Shown here: in pieces, positions 36,193 through 44,016 of the stretch | How the letters are laid out: every line of letters starts with the position of its first letter | Numbering within the stretch: the stretch's first letter is position 1 | NCBI RefSeq assembly: GCF_024746815.1 | Contig: NZ_CP080525.1 | Coordinates: 4,768,501-4,832,500, forward strand | Direction of reading: 5' to 3' | Length of the DNA stretch: 64,000 bases | From: Mesorhizobium sp. AR07 | Lineage (GTDB): Bacteria; Pseudomonadota; Alphaproteobacteria; Rhizobiales; Rhizobiaceae | The notes under the pieces: model-generated | Database searches by the model: none | What the model was told of the DNA's origin: nothing | Seen by the model: the letters and a program-made list of their open reading frames with translations, nothing else | Translations under genes and position numbers: made by a program

Positions 36193-38589
36193 GTGGCAAT
36201 TTCTGCGGCGCGCGCACGCGAGGATTCTAGGGGTGCGCCAAATCTGCCCGACCGGAAAATCCTGCTCGACCTGTTCGAACGCATGGTGCTGTTGCGCCGC
36301 TTCGAAAGCATCGCCCAGATCGCCTGCCGCAAGGGCGAAACGCCTGGGTTTCTGCATCTCTATATCGGCGAGGAGGCGACAGGCGTCGGTGTCTGCGCGC
36401 ATCTGCGGCCGACCGACTGGGTCACCTCCACCCATCGCGGCCATGGCCATGCGCTGGCCAAAGGCGCCGATCCCGGCCGGGTGATGGCCGAGCTGTTCGG
36501 CAAGGCCGACGGCATTTGTGGCGGCCGCGGCGGCACCATGCATCTCTACGATCGCTCGGTCGGCCTGTTCGGCACCAACGGCATCGTCGCCGCCGGCATC
36601 GGCCATGCCGTCGGCATCGGCATGAGCGCGCGCCAGCAGGGCCGCGACGACATCGGCGTCGCCTTCTTCGGCGACGGCGCCGCCAACCATGGCGGCTTCC
36701 ACGAGGCGCTCAACTTCGCTGCCGTGCAGCGCGCGCCGGCGGTCTTCGTCTGCGAGAACAATCTCTATGCCACCGCGACGCCGCTAAAATCCATCACGCT
36801 CAATCCCGAGATCGCCACCAAGGCCGCGTCCTACGGCATGCCTGGCGTCGCCGTCGACGGCAATGATGTGTTCGCCGTCTGGCTGGCCATGAAGGAAGCG
36901 ACCGAGCGCGCCCGTTCCGGCAAGGGGCCGACGCTGATCGAGGCCAAGACCTATCGCACGGTCGGCCACCATGAGGGCGATCCGGTCATCGGCACCTACC
37001 GCACGCAGGAAGAACTCGACGCCTGGATCAAGCGCGATCCGATCGACATGTTCCGCAAGAAGCTGATCGAGGACTATGGCGTCGCCGACGCCGAGGCGCT
37101 GGCGGCCATCGAAAGCCGTATCGAGAAGGTGGTCGAGCACGCCTTGACCTTCGCCCGCAACTCACCCGAGCCGGACCCCGCTACGGTGCGGCTGCATGTC
37201 TTCGCCGATCCGATCAACCCGCCGGCCGCCCTGCAGCCGCGCGCCGTCGGCGAGACGCGCACGCAAGGCTGGCTGGAGGCGGTGCGCGACGGCATCGCCG
37301 AAGAGATGCGCGCCAATCCGGCGATCCTCTATTTCGGCGAGGGCACCGGCGAGCGCGGCGGCAGCTTCGCCCACACCAAGAACCTCTGGCAGGAATTCGG
37401 CGCCGAGCGGATGGTCGACACGCCGATCTCCGAACAGGGCTTTACCGCCGCCGCCGTTGGCGCTTCGGCCACCGGAGCGCGCACGGTCTCGGACCTGATG
37501 TTCGCCGACTTCGCTTTCGAGACCGCCGGGCAAATCTTCCTGCAGGCGGCGAAGCTGCGCTACATGACCAGCGGCCTGATGAGCGCGCCGATGGTGGTGC
37601 GCGTCGGTGCCGGCGCGCTGCGCAGTTCCGGCCCGCATCACAGCGGCATCTACCATCCGGTCTTCGCCCATATGCCGGGGCTCATCGTCTGTGTTCCCTC
37701 GACCCCGGCGGATGCCAAGGGGCTGATGAAGACGGCGCTGAGGGCTGGCGATCCCGTCATCATGCTCGAACCCAAGGCGCTGTTCGCCTCCAAGGGTGAG
37801 GTTCCGGTCGGCGACCATTATGTGCCGTTCGGCGTCGCGCGCATCGCGCGAGCCGGCGCCGACATCACCATCGTCGCCGCCGGCCAGATGGTGCAGCGCG
37901 CGCTGGAGGCGGCGGAAGCGCTGGCCACCGAGGGCATCGAGGCCGAGGTCATCGATCCGCGCACCATCATGCCGCTCGACATCGACACGATCGTCGCCAG
38001 CGTGCGCAAGACCCATCGCCTGCTCGTCGTCGACGAGGCCTGGGCGATGTGCGGCCTGGGCGGCGAGATCGCCCAGGCGATCAACGAACTCGCCTTCGAC
38101 GAACTCGACGCCCCGCCCGGAAGGTTGCACACCGCGCCGACCTCCCACCCCTTCGCACCGGTGCTGGAGCGGGCCATGCTGGTGGACACGGCGCGCATCA
38201 CCCAGGGCGTACGCGACGTCATATCAGGCAAGCCGCCGGTGCCGGATCACTGGTACACGGTTGGCCTGAAAAGTGCTGCGCCGGCTAAGCCTGCACTGGC
38301 CCCGGCCAAGCCGCAACCCAGCGCGCCGGCGGCTCCCGCTCCCATTGCCGGCGACGACGAGCCGATAACAATGCCGTTCGGCGATCTCACCGTCAGCGAG
38401 GGCACCGTCATCAAATGGCTGAGGGCGGTCGGCGACGCGGTGAGGGAAGGCGAACTGATCGCCGAGATCGAAACCGACAAGGCTGTCGTCGAGATCGAAG
38501 CGCCCATCAGCGGTACGCTTGTCGCGATCGACCAGCCGGTCGGCGCTGTCGTGCCGATGGGCGGTCGCATCGGCGGCATCAAGAAATAA
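36193..38589 (+). CDS. E1alpha-E1beta-lipoyl fusion, 2-oxoacid/acetoin dehydrogenase-like
   Basis: 798 residues; GTG at 36193 is placed 5 nt after AGGGAGG. Three modules in one chain. Residues ~20-325: E1alpha with thiamine-diphosphate motif GDGAANHGG (~160) ending in ENN (~190). Residues ~355-690: E1beta with LYFGEGTGERGG, ISEQGFTAAAVGASATG, ADFAFETAGQI and a transketolase-C region (VIDPRTIMPLDIDTI). Residues ~693-723: Ala/Pro linker. Residues ~724-798: lipoyl domain with AEIETDKAVVEI, the Lys (~763) being the expected lipoylation site. Normally these are three proteins, E1alpha, E1beta and the lipoyl part of E2. The chain is closest to AcoA/AcoB-type acetoin or branched 2-oxoacid enzymes. 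It probably decarboxylates or cleaves a substrate derived from the neighbouring dehydratases and loads an acyl group onto its own lipoyl arm. Confidence 0.92.
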   Translation: MAISAARAREDSRGAPNLPDRKILLDLFERMVLLRRFESIAQIACRKGETPGFLHLYIGEEATGVGVCAHLRPTDWVTSTHRGHGHALAKGADPGRVMAELFGKADGICGGRGGTMHLYDRSVGLFGTNGIVAAGIGHAVGIGMSARQQGRDDIGVAFFGDGAANHGGFHEALNFAAVQRAPAVFVCENNLYATATPLKSITLNPEIATKAASYGMPGVAVDGNDVFAVWLAMKEATERARSGKGPTLIEAKTYRTVGHHEGDPVIGTYRTQEELDAWIKRDPIDMFRKKLIEDYGVADAEALAAIESRIEKVVEHALTFARNSPEPDPATVRLHVFADPINPPAALQPRAVGETRTQGWLEAVRDGIAEEMRANPAILYFGEGTGERGGSFAHTKNLWQEFGAERMVDTPISEQGFTAAAVGASATGARTVSDLMFADFAFETAGQIFLQAAKLRYMTSGLMSAPMVVRVGAGALRSSGPHHSGIYHPVFAHMPGLIVCVPSTPADAKGLMKTALRAGDPVIMLEPKALFASKGEVPVGDHYVPFGVARIARAGADITIVAAGQMVQRALEAAEALATEGIEAEVIDPRTIMPLDIDTIVASVRKTHRLLVVDEAWAMCGLGGEIAQAINELAFDELDAPPGRLHTAPTSHPFAPVLERAMLVDTARITQGVRDVISGKPPVPDHWYTVGLKSAAPAKPALAPAKPQPSAPAAPAPIAGDDEPITMPFGDLTVSEGTVIKWLRAVGDAVREGELIAEIETDKAVVEIEAPISGTLVAIDQPVGAVVPMGGRIGGIKK

Positions 38590-38621
38590 TCATCCTTTCA
38601 CGCGAAATCCGAAGGGCAAGC

Positions 38622-39632
38622 ATGAAGATCCTGTGCGCCAACTGGCAAGCCGCCGACGAAGCCGAACTCGAGCGCGAGCATTATCCCGACATCGAGTTCA
38701 TCCTCGCCAGGTCGACCAACGACAAGGCCGCCGTGCTCGATCCGGCCGTCTGCGAGACGGTCGATGCCATCATCAACTATTCGCCGACCCACAATGTCGC
38801 CGCCGCCCCGACCGCCTTTCCCAGGGCCAGGATCGCGGTACGCTCCGGCGTCGGTTTCGACAACATCGACACGGCGGGCTGGGGTGCGCGCAAGATTCCC
38901 GCCTGCAACGTGCCGGACTATGGCACGACCGAAGTTGCCGACCACGCCATCGGCCTGATGCTGGCGCTGACGCGCGGCACCTCTGCCTGTGGCGCGGAGC
39001 TTTCGGGCAATGGCACTGAGGGCTGGCATTTTTCCAAGGCGCCGCTGGTGCGCCGGCACAAGGGCGCCATTTTCGGCATTGTCGGGCTCGGCCGCATCGG
39101 GCTGGCCACCGCGCGCCGTGCCTCTGCCTTCGACATGAAGGTGGTGTTTTACGATCCGCATCTTCTGTCCGGCGTCGACCTGTCGACCGGCTACGAGCGG
39201 GTGCATTCGCTGGCCGAGCTGATGGGGCGGGCGGATGTGGTCAGCGTCCACACGCCGTTGAGCGAAGAGACCCGCAAGCTGCTTGGCGCCGCCGCTTTCG
39301 CCGCCGCCAAACCAGGGCTCGTGCTGATCAACACCGCGCGAGGCCCGATCGTCGATCTCGACGCGTTGGAAGCCGCAATGCGCAAGGGCATTGTCGCAGG
39401 TGCCGGGTTGGACGTGCTGCCGAACGAACCCGGCGACCTCGACCATCCGCTGCTGGCGGCATGGCGTCGCCGCGAGCCGTGGATCGCCAACCGGCTGATC
39501 GTCACGCCGCATGCCGCCTTCTACAGCCCCGCTTCGATGCGCGACCTCAGGCTGAAATCGATCGAGGTGGTGCATGCCTATCTCGCCGAGGGCCGGCTGA
39601 CGAACTGCGTCAATGCCGGGTATCTGAAATGA
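38622..39632 (+). CDS. D-2-hydroxyacid dehydrogenase (CtBP-like)
   Basis: 336 residues from MKILCANWQA; 32 bp after the E1 fusion stop. Catalytic domain with SGVGFDNIDTAGW and VPDYGTTEVADHAIGLMLAL, NAD domain with GIVGLGRIGLATA (~148) and FYDPHL, catalytic Arg in INTARGPIVD, Glu in DVLPNEP and His in VTPHAAFYS. This pattern is nearest to CtBP-type members. It interconverts a 2-keto acid and its 2-hydroxy acid with NAD(H). Placed between the E1 fusion and the E2-like gene, it probably supplies or removes the keto acid used by that enzyme. Confidence 0.92.
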   Translation: MKILCANWQAADEAELEREHYPDIEFILARSTNDKAAVLDPAVCETVDAIINYSPTHNVAAAPTAFPRARIAVRSGVGFDNIDTAGWGARKIPACNVPDYGTTEVADHAIGLMLALTRGTSACGAELSGNGTEGWHFSKAPLVRRHKGAIFGIVGLGRIGLATARRASAFDMKVVFYDPHLLSGVDLSTGYERVHSLAELMGRADVVSVHTPLSEETRKLLGAAAFAAAKPGLVLINTARGPIVDLDALEAAMRKGIVAGAGLDVLPNEPGDLDHPLLAAWRRREPWIANRLIVTPHAAFYSPASMRDLRLKSIEVVHAYLAEGRLTNCVNAGYLK

Positions 39633-40342
39633 ACGCAATGGCCCCGCAGACACGGCGGCTGGCGGTTTCGCCCTATGCGCGCCGTCTGGCGCGCGAGCGC
39701 GCGATCTCTCTCGAAGCGCTTCGCGGCAATGGCCCCGGCGGGCGCATCCTGGCAGCCGATGTGCTTGGCTTCATCCTGGTTACCGCGCCCATAAATCCGC
39801 CTGCTGCCACGCCCCCCGTTGCCGCGCCCCGCGTCGCTGCCTTCGCCACATCGATCGCGCTGGATGCATTGCGTGAATTGTTGGCTGCGCTGGAGAACTC
39901 GGGAAAAAAGTTCGCCATCGACGACATCCTGCTGCGAGCGGCGGGTCGGGCATTCGGAGAAACTCCTGACATCGCCAAGGCCGGCGAAGCGGCGGTGGCG
40001 CTGGAGCTGGCAGGCCGGCAAGCGCTGTTCGCGACAGCCCCGGAGATGCCCCTGACTTTGCTGCGCGCAGCAAGGCTTGCGGCTCTGGCCGACACCCTTG
40101 ACGAGGCGGAAAAACTGGCTGCACTGTCCCTGCGGTTGCTGCCGGCGAGCGACATCCACCCGGTGATGATGCCGCTGTTGCCCGGCCGCGCCATGCGCCT
40201 GACTGTGTCGGTCAACACAGCCGGCGATCATGCCGACTGCCTGCTGACAGCGGATGCGGCGCGCGTTGACGAGGCGGCCGCCGCCGCGTGGCTCACGGCC
40301 CTGAAATCCGCGATCGAAAACCCGCTTCGGCTCTTCGTCTAG
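39629..40342 (+). CDS. E2-like protein: E3-binding domain plus degenerate acyltransferase core
   Basis: 237 residues; ATG overlaps the previous stop. Residues ~10-48 are a peripheral subunit-binding domain (VSPYARRLARERAISLEALRG split, then GPGGRILAADV). After a Pro/Ala linker, residues ~70-237 look like a shortened 2-oxoacid dehydrogenase acyltransferase core. The usual C-terminal HxxxD motif (DHRVxDGA) is replaced by ADAARVDEAA, so the catalytic His is absent, and no lipoyl domain is present. It may serve as a scaffold that binds E1 and lipoamide dehydrogenase while the lipoyl arm is carried on the E1 fusion. The stop TAG lies in the CTAG edge of a repeat. Confidence 0.8.
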   Translation: MNAMAPQTRRLAVSPYARRLARERAISLEALRGNGPGGRILAADVLGFILVTAPINPPAATPPVAAPRVAAFATSIALDALRELLAALENSGKKFAIDDILLRAAGRAFGETPDIAKAGEAAVALELAGRQALFATAPEMPLTLLRAARLAALADTLDEAEKLAALSLRLLPASDIHPVMMPLLPGRAMRLTVSVNTAGDHADCLLTADAARVDEAAAAAWLTALKSAIENPLRLFV

Positions 40343-40442
40343 AGCAATTCCGGGAAAAGTGTGTAGCGGTTTTCCGTCCGGAATTGCGTCAAAACAAGAG
40401 ATAGAGCGGTTCTGCGTTTCCATGAAACGATGAACCGCTCTA
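40339..40442. repeat. CTAG-bounded dispersed palindromic repeat, copy 2
   Basis: Inverted relative to the copy at 3266-3369, with CCGGGAAAAGTGTGTAGCGG and the GAGCGGTTC...GAACCGCTC arms. Its left CTAG supplies the TAG stop of the E2-like gene. It may act as a terminator before the GntR gene. Confidence 0.8.
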
Positions 40443-40487
40443 AGCCGGTCGATCGTCGTCGGCGTTGCCTAGCCTCGGGCGAAGGAA

Positions 40488-40497
40488 GCTATTATAA
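40488..40497. promoter_or_regulatory. Variant AT-rich operator half-site GCTATTATAA upstream of GntR gene
   Basis: Matches nine of ten bases of the GCTATTATAAT core shared with 36097-36109 and 50874-50886, and is set in AGCTATTATAAAAGCT. Its position 29 bp before the GntR start suggests autoregulation. Confidence 0.45.
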
Positions 40498-40525
40498 AAG
40501 CTCCGACACAGGCGCGACGAGGCTC

Positions 40526-41296
40526 ATGGATCACTCCGTTCCCACCATCGACAGTCTTCCCAAGCGGACACTCGGCCGCGCCAACGGGCCGCTTTACCGC
40601 CAGCTCGCCGACATCCTGCGCGAGCCGATCGGCAATGGCACCTTTCCGGTCGGCGGCGAGTTGCCGAAGGAAGCGACCATTGCCGAGCACTTTGGCGTCA
40701 GCCTGATCACCGTGCGCCAGGCGCTTCGCGATCTCGAGGCCGATGGCCTGATCAGGAAGCGGTCGGCCAAGCCGGCGGTGGTCGCGGCGCGCAGCCCTTC
40801 TGTCAATCTGAGCTGGAAGTTCAAGAATTTCGCCGACATGGCGGCCTTCACCAAGGACGCGCTGCTGACAGTGAAATCCTATCGCAAGGAGGTTTCTCCC
40901 GTACTCCAGCGCCATTTCGGCATGGGCAAGGACGAAGCGGGCTATTGCCTGCGCAGCGTGCTGTCGATCGGCGAGCAGCGGAAGGCGCAGATCACCACCT
41001 ATTTCCCGCCCGACATCGGCGCCAGGCTGAAGCGGGAAGACTTTTCCGACGTGTTGATCTTTCGCTCGGTGCAAAAACATCTCGGCCTGCGCCTCGACGT
41101 GGCGCATGTCACTGTGCGGGCCGAAATCGCCGACGAGGCGGTTGCCGCCGACCTCGGCATTGGACTGGGCAGTCCCGTGCTGACGGTGGAGATGCTCTAT
41201 CAGTCGGCGGATCAGCGCAGCATCGAGTTTTCCGTCGCCCGCCACCCGGCCGATATTTTCAGCATCACCTACGACGCGCCCAACGACCTGTCCTGA
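40526..41296 (+). CDS. GntR family transcriptional regulator (HutC subfamily)
   Basis: 256 residues from MDHSVPTIDS. Winged helix (~20-88) with YRQLADILREPIGNGTFPVGGELPKEATIAEHFGVSLITVRQALRDLE (in pieces: LPKEATIAEHFGVS, ITVRQALRDLEADG), then a UTRA effector-binding domain (~105-250) with YCLRSVLSIGEQRKAQITTYFPP and RSIEFSVARHPADIF. The family binds short AT- or TA-centred palindromes and responds to sugars or sugar phosphates. The AT-rich site upstream of its own gene and at other operons is therefore its probable target. Confidence 0.9.
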   Translation: MDHSVPTIDSLPKRTLGRANGPLYRQLADILREPIGNGTFPVGGELPKEATIAEHFGVSLITVRQALRDLEADGLIRKRSAKPAVVAARSPSVNLSWKFKNFADMAAFTKDALLTVKSYRKEVSPVLQRHFGMGKDEAGYCLRSVLSIGEQRKAQITTYFPPDIGARLKREDFSDVLIFRSVQKHLGLRLDVAHVTVRAEIADEAVAADLGIGLGSPVLTVEMLYQSADQRSIEFSVARHPADIFSITYDAPNDLS

Positions 41297-41348
41297 GGGC
41301 GCCCGCTGCGGCATTTTCCTATGCTGGCCGCATGGACAGGCCTATAAA

Positions 41349-41361
41349 ATTATAATAGCAT
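41349..41361. promoter_or_regulatory. 13-bp AT-rich operator-like site ATTATAATAGCAT
   Basis: Exact match to the sites at 22675, 36097 (reverse) and 50874 (reverse). Located 53 bp after the GntR stop and 197 bp before the first tandem binding-protein gene. Confidence 0.6.
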
Positions 41362-41472
41362 GATAGCTAGGCTGAGTGCCGGCCGAAAGAGGAGTTGCCG
41401 GGAGGAGATCCGGTGAGAATCCACTCTCGAACGCAGCCTCGGGGGAAGCTCCGTCAAATTGACAACTGCAAT

Positions 41473-41486
41473 TGGTACCGGTATCA
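41473..41486. promoter_or_regulatory. LacI-type operator TGGTACCGGTATCA
   Basis: Reverse complement identical to 34756-34769. It lies 72 bp before the first tandem binding-protein start, in a position to block a promoter there. Confidence 0.7.
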
Positions 41487-41557
41487 ATTTGTCGTCTTCA
41501 TCCGATAGAGATGGCGCAGTCCATCGCCGGCTGGGCAGGAAACGCAGGGAGGAGACC

Positions 41558-42622
41558 ATGAAATTGAAGAGCTTGTGCGCCGGCTTCGTGGCGCTTGCCG
41601 GGGTCGCGGCCTTCGTTGGAGCGACACCCGGCCATACGCAAGACAAGAAGCCATACACCATCTATCTCTCGAACAATTTCGTCGGTAATGACTGGCGCCA
41701 GCAGATGGAGCGCGTCGCCAATGTCGCGGTCAACAAGGGTCCGCTGAAGGGCCGCGTCGACCTCAAGATCGAAAATGCCGAGAACACCGTTCAGGCGCAG
41801 ATCAATTCGCTGAACAACATCATCCGCCAGAAACCAGCCGCCATCCTCATCGATGCATCGTCGGCGGAAGCGCTCAATCCGACCATCAAGAAAGCCTGCG
41901 ACGCCGGCATCATCGTCGTCAGCTTCGACCAGACCGTGTCGGCGCAATGCGCCTACAAGCTGCACTCCGATTTCGACATCATGGCCAACAACCAGGCGGA
42001 ATGGATGGCATCCATCCTCGGTGGCAAGGGCAAGGTGTTCATGGATCGCGGCCTCGCTGGCGCGCCGATCTCCGAGCAGTTCGAGAAGAATTTTGGCGCC
42101 GTGCTGAAGAAATACCCTGACATTCAAATCGTCGGCTATTTCAACGGCAACTATGCTGCCGGGCCCGAACAGGAAGGCGTCGCCAGCCTGCTCGCCGCCC
42201 ACCCGGAAGTCGACGGCATCTTCTCGCAAGGCTATGGCACCGGCGCCATCAAGGCGCTGCAGAATGCCGACCGGCCGCTGGTGCCGATCGTCGCCGCCGC
42301 CTTCAACGGTACCGGCGTGGTATGCGCCGAGACCAAGGGGGCAAAGTGCTGGCTGGGCGCCAACCCGCCATCGCTTTCCGCCGAGGCGATCAAGCTCGCG
42401 GTCGACATTCTGGATACCGGCAAGAAGCCGGCCGAGACCACCGTGCTGTTCAACTCACCCGGCCTGACTACGGATATGGTCAATGCCAAATACGCCGCCA
42501 ACTCGTCGGCGGTCAGGATCGAACTCGGCAAGACCGTGTTCGCCGATCTGGCGCCGGGCCTGTCGCTGCCGGTCACGCCAAGCTGGGTCGAGATCACACC
42601 CAAGGAGGCATCCGGAAACTGA
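41558..42622 (+). CDS. Sugar ABC importer periplasmic binding protein, tandem copy 1
   Basis: 354 residues; ATG after GGGAGGAGACC. Sec signal peptide (MKLKSLCAGFVALAGVAAFVGATPGHTQ, cut at ~28). Type I periplasmic-binding protein of the CUT2 class with KPYTIYLSNNFVGNDWRQQMERVA at the mature N-terminus, QAQINSLNNIIRQKPAAILIDASS, FDQTVSAQCAYKLHSD and WVEITPKEASGN at the end. Strongly similar to the next gene, with more change in the second half. Ligand unknown but expected to be a sugar, sugar acid or lactone handled by the surrounding enzymes. Confidence 0.92.
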   Translation: MKLKSLCAGFVALAGVAAFVGATPGHTQDKKPYTIYLSNNFVGNDWRQQMERVANVAVNKGPLKGRVDLKIENAENTVQAQINSLNNIIRQKPAAILIDASSAEALNPTIKKACDAGIIVVSFDQTVSAQCAYKLHSDFDIMANNQAEWMASILGGKGKVFMDRGLAGAPISEQFEKNFGAVLKKYPDIQIVGYFNGNYAAGPEQEGVASLLAAHPEVDGIFSQGYGTGAIKALQNADRPLVPIVAAAFNGTGVVCAETKGAKCWLGANPPSLSAEAIKLAVDILDTGKKPAETTVLFNSPGLTTDMVNAKYAANSSAVRIELGKTVFADLAPGLSLPVTPSWVEITPKEASGN

Positions 42623-42676
42623 TTCGCGCCGGCAATGGCGTCGATATTTCGAAACGAAAAATGGGAGGAGAAAATC

Positions 42677-43744
42677 ATGAAATCATTGAGCCGTAACATC
42701 GGTCTTGCCGCACTTGCCGCCACCATGATGGCGATCGGCATGCATGCAGGCCACACCGAGGACAAGAAGCCCTACACCATCTATCTCTCGAACAATTTCG
42801 TCGGCAATGACTGGCGCCAGCAGATGGAACGCGTCGCCACCGTTTCGGTGAACAAGGGACCGCTGAAGGGCCGTGTCGACCTCAAGATCGAAAACGTCGA
42901 GAACACGGTCCAGGCGCAGATCAATTCGCTCAACAACATCATCCGCCAGAAGCCCGATGCCATTCTGGTCGACGCCGGCTCGGATTCGGCGCTCAACCCG
43001 ACCATCAAGAAAGCCTGCGACGCCGGCATCGTCGTCATCAGCTTCGACCAGGTGGTGACCGAGCCCTGCGCCTTTGCCGTGGCTTCCGACTGGGACCGCA
43101 TCCCCTCCGTCATGGCCGAGTGGATGGCCAAGCAGCTTGGCGGCAAGGGCAACATCATCCTCGACCGCGGCCTTGCCGGCGCGCCGATTTCGGCGCAACT
43201 CCAGCAGGGCTATGAGAAGGTGCTGGCCAAATACCCCGACATCAAGGTCGTCGGCTATTACAACGGCAACTACGCGCTCGGGCCGGAGCAGTCGGGCGTC
43301 GCGGCACTTCTCGCCGCCAACCCGCAAATCGACGGCATCATGACCCAAGGCTATGGCTCAGGCGCCATCCAGGCGCTGAAGGATGCCGGCCGGCCGATCG
43401 TCCCGGTCGTCGGCTTCTCCTACAATGTCGCAGCACTCACCTGCGCACAGACGCAAGGCGCCAAGTGCATCCTCGGCTCGAACCCGGCCTATCTCTCGTC
43501 GGAAGCGATCAAGCTGGCTGTCGACATTCTCGACACCGGCAAGAAGCCGGCTGAACGCTCCGTCTCGGTCAAGGGCGACTTCGTCACCACCGATCCCTTC
43601 GAGTCCCAGCTTTACCCCGGCACCAAGATGATCAAGATCGCGGTCGGCGAAAACGCCTTCCCCGACCAGGCGCCGGGCCTGACGTTGCCGATCACGCCCG
43701 ACTGGGTCGAGATCACCGCCGCGGAAGCCGCCGGCAGCAAGTAA
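42677..43744 (+). CDS. Sugar ABC importer periplasmic binding protein, tandem copy 2
   Basis: 355 residues; ATG after GGGAGGAG. Signal peptide MKSLSRNIGLAALAATMMAIGMHAGHTE. The first ~75 mature residues are almost identical to copy 1 (YLSNNFVGNDWRQQMERVAT and the adjacent GPLKGRVDLKIEN), while the ligand-contact region differs (FDQVVTEPCAFAVASDWDR against FDQTVSAQCAYKLHSDFDI). The copies may therefore bind different sugars and share one channel. Cysteine pairs are conserved in both. Confidence 0.92.
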   Translation: MKSLSRNIGLAALAATMMAIGMHAGHTEDKKPYTIYLSNNFVGNDWRQQMERVATVSVNKGPLKGRVDLKIENVENTVQAQINSLNNIIRQKPDAILVDAGSDSALNPTIKKACDAGIVVISFDQVVTEPCAFAVASDWDRIPSVMAEWMAKQLGGKGNIILDRGLAGAPISAQLQQGYEKVLAKYPDIKVVGYYNGNYALGPEQSGVAALLAANPQIDGIMTQGYGSGAIQALKDAGRPIVPVVGFSYNVAALTCAQTQGAKCILGSNPAYLSSEAIKLAVDILDTGKKPAERSVSVKGDFVTTDPFESQLYPGTKMIKIAVGENAFPDQAPGLTLPITPDWVEITAAEAAGSK

Positions 43745-43793
43745 GTTCTGGTACGGGCAATTGCTTGGGTGATTGTTGGATCATCGGGCGTTG

Positions 43794-43954
43794 GCGCCGC
43801 CCCTCATTGCCCTGCCGGCACTTTCTCCCCGTATAGTGACGGGGAGAAAGACGCTTTCGCCGATGATTTCGCCAATTGTCGGCGGTGCAGCCAGCTCCCT
43901 TCTCCCCGTCACTATACGGGGAGAAGGTGCCGGCAGGCGGATGAGGGGCGGCGC
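43794..43954. repeat. Long inverted repeat between binding-protein and ATPase genes
   Basis: Imperfect arms at ~43794-43850 and ~43898-43954 containing CTTTCTCCCCGTATAGTGAC and the complementary GTCACTATACGGGGAGAAGG, with outer GCGCCGCCCCTCAT/ATGAGGGGCGGCGC. It could stabilise the binding-protein mRNA and reduce expression of downstream membrane genes. Confidence 0.75.
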
Positions 43955-44016
43955 TGACCTTGCCAATCGGCCCGAAGCGACCGCCTACAATAGAAACGGC
44001 CTTCGAAAGTGCATTC

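Noticed and set aside
41366..41460. Possible riboswitch in the leader before the tandem binding proteins (GGTGAGAATCC and GC-rich hairpins)
   Set aside because: It superficially resembles a core of cobalamin-type elements, but the other conserved boxes are missing. It also lies upstream of the LacI operator, so it may not be transcribed.
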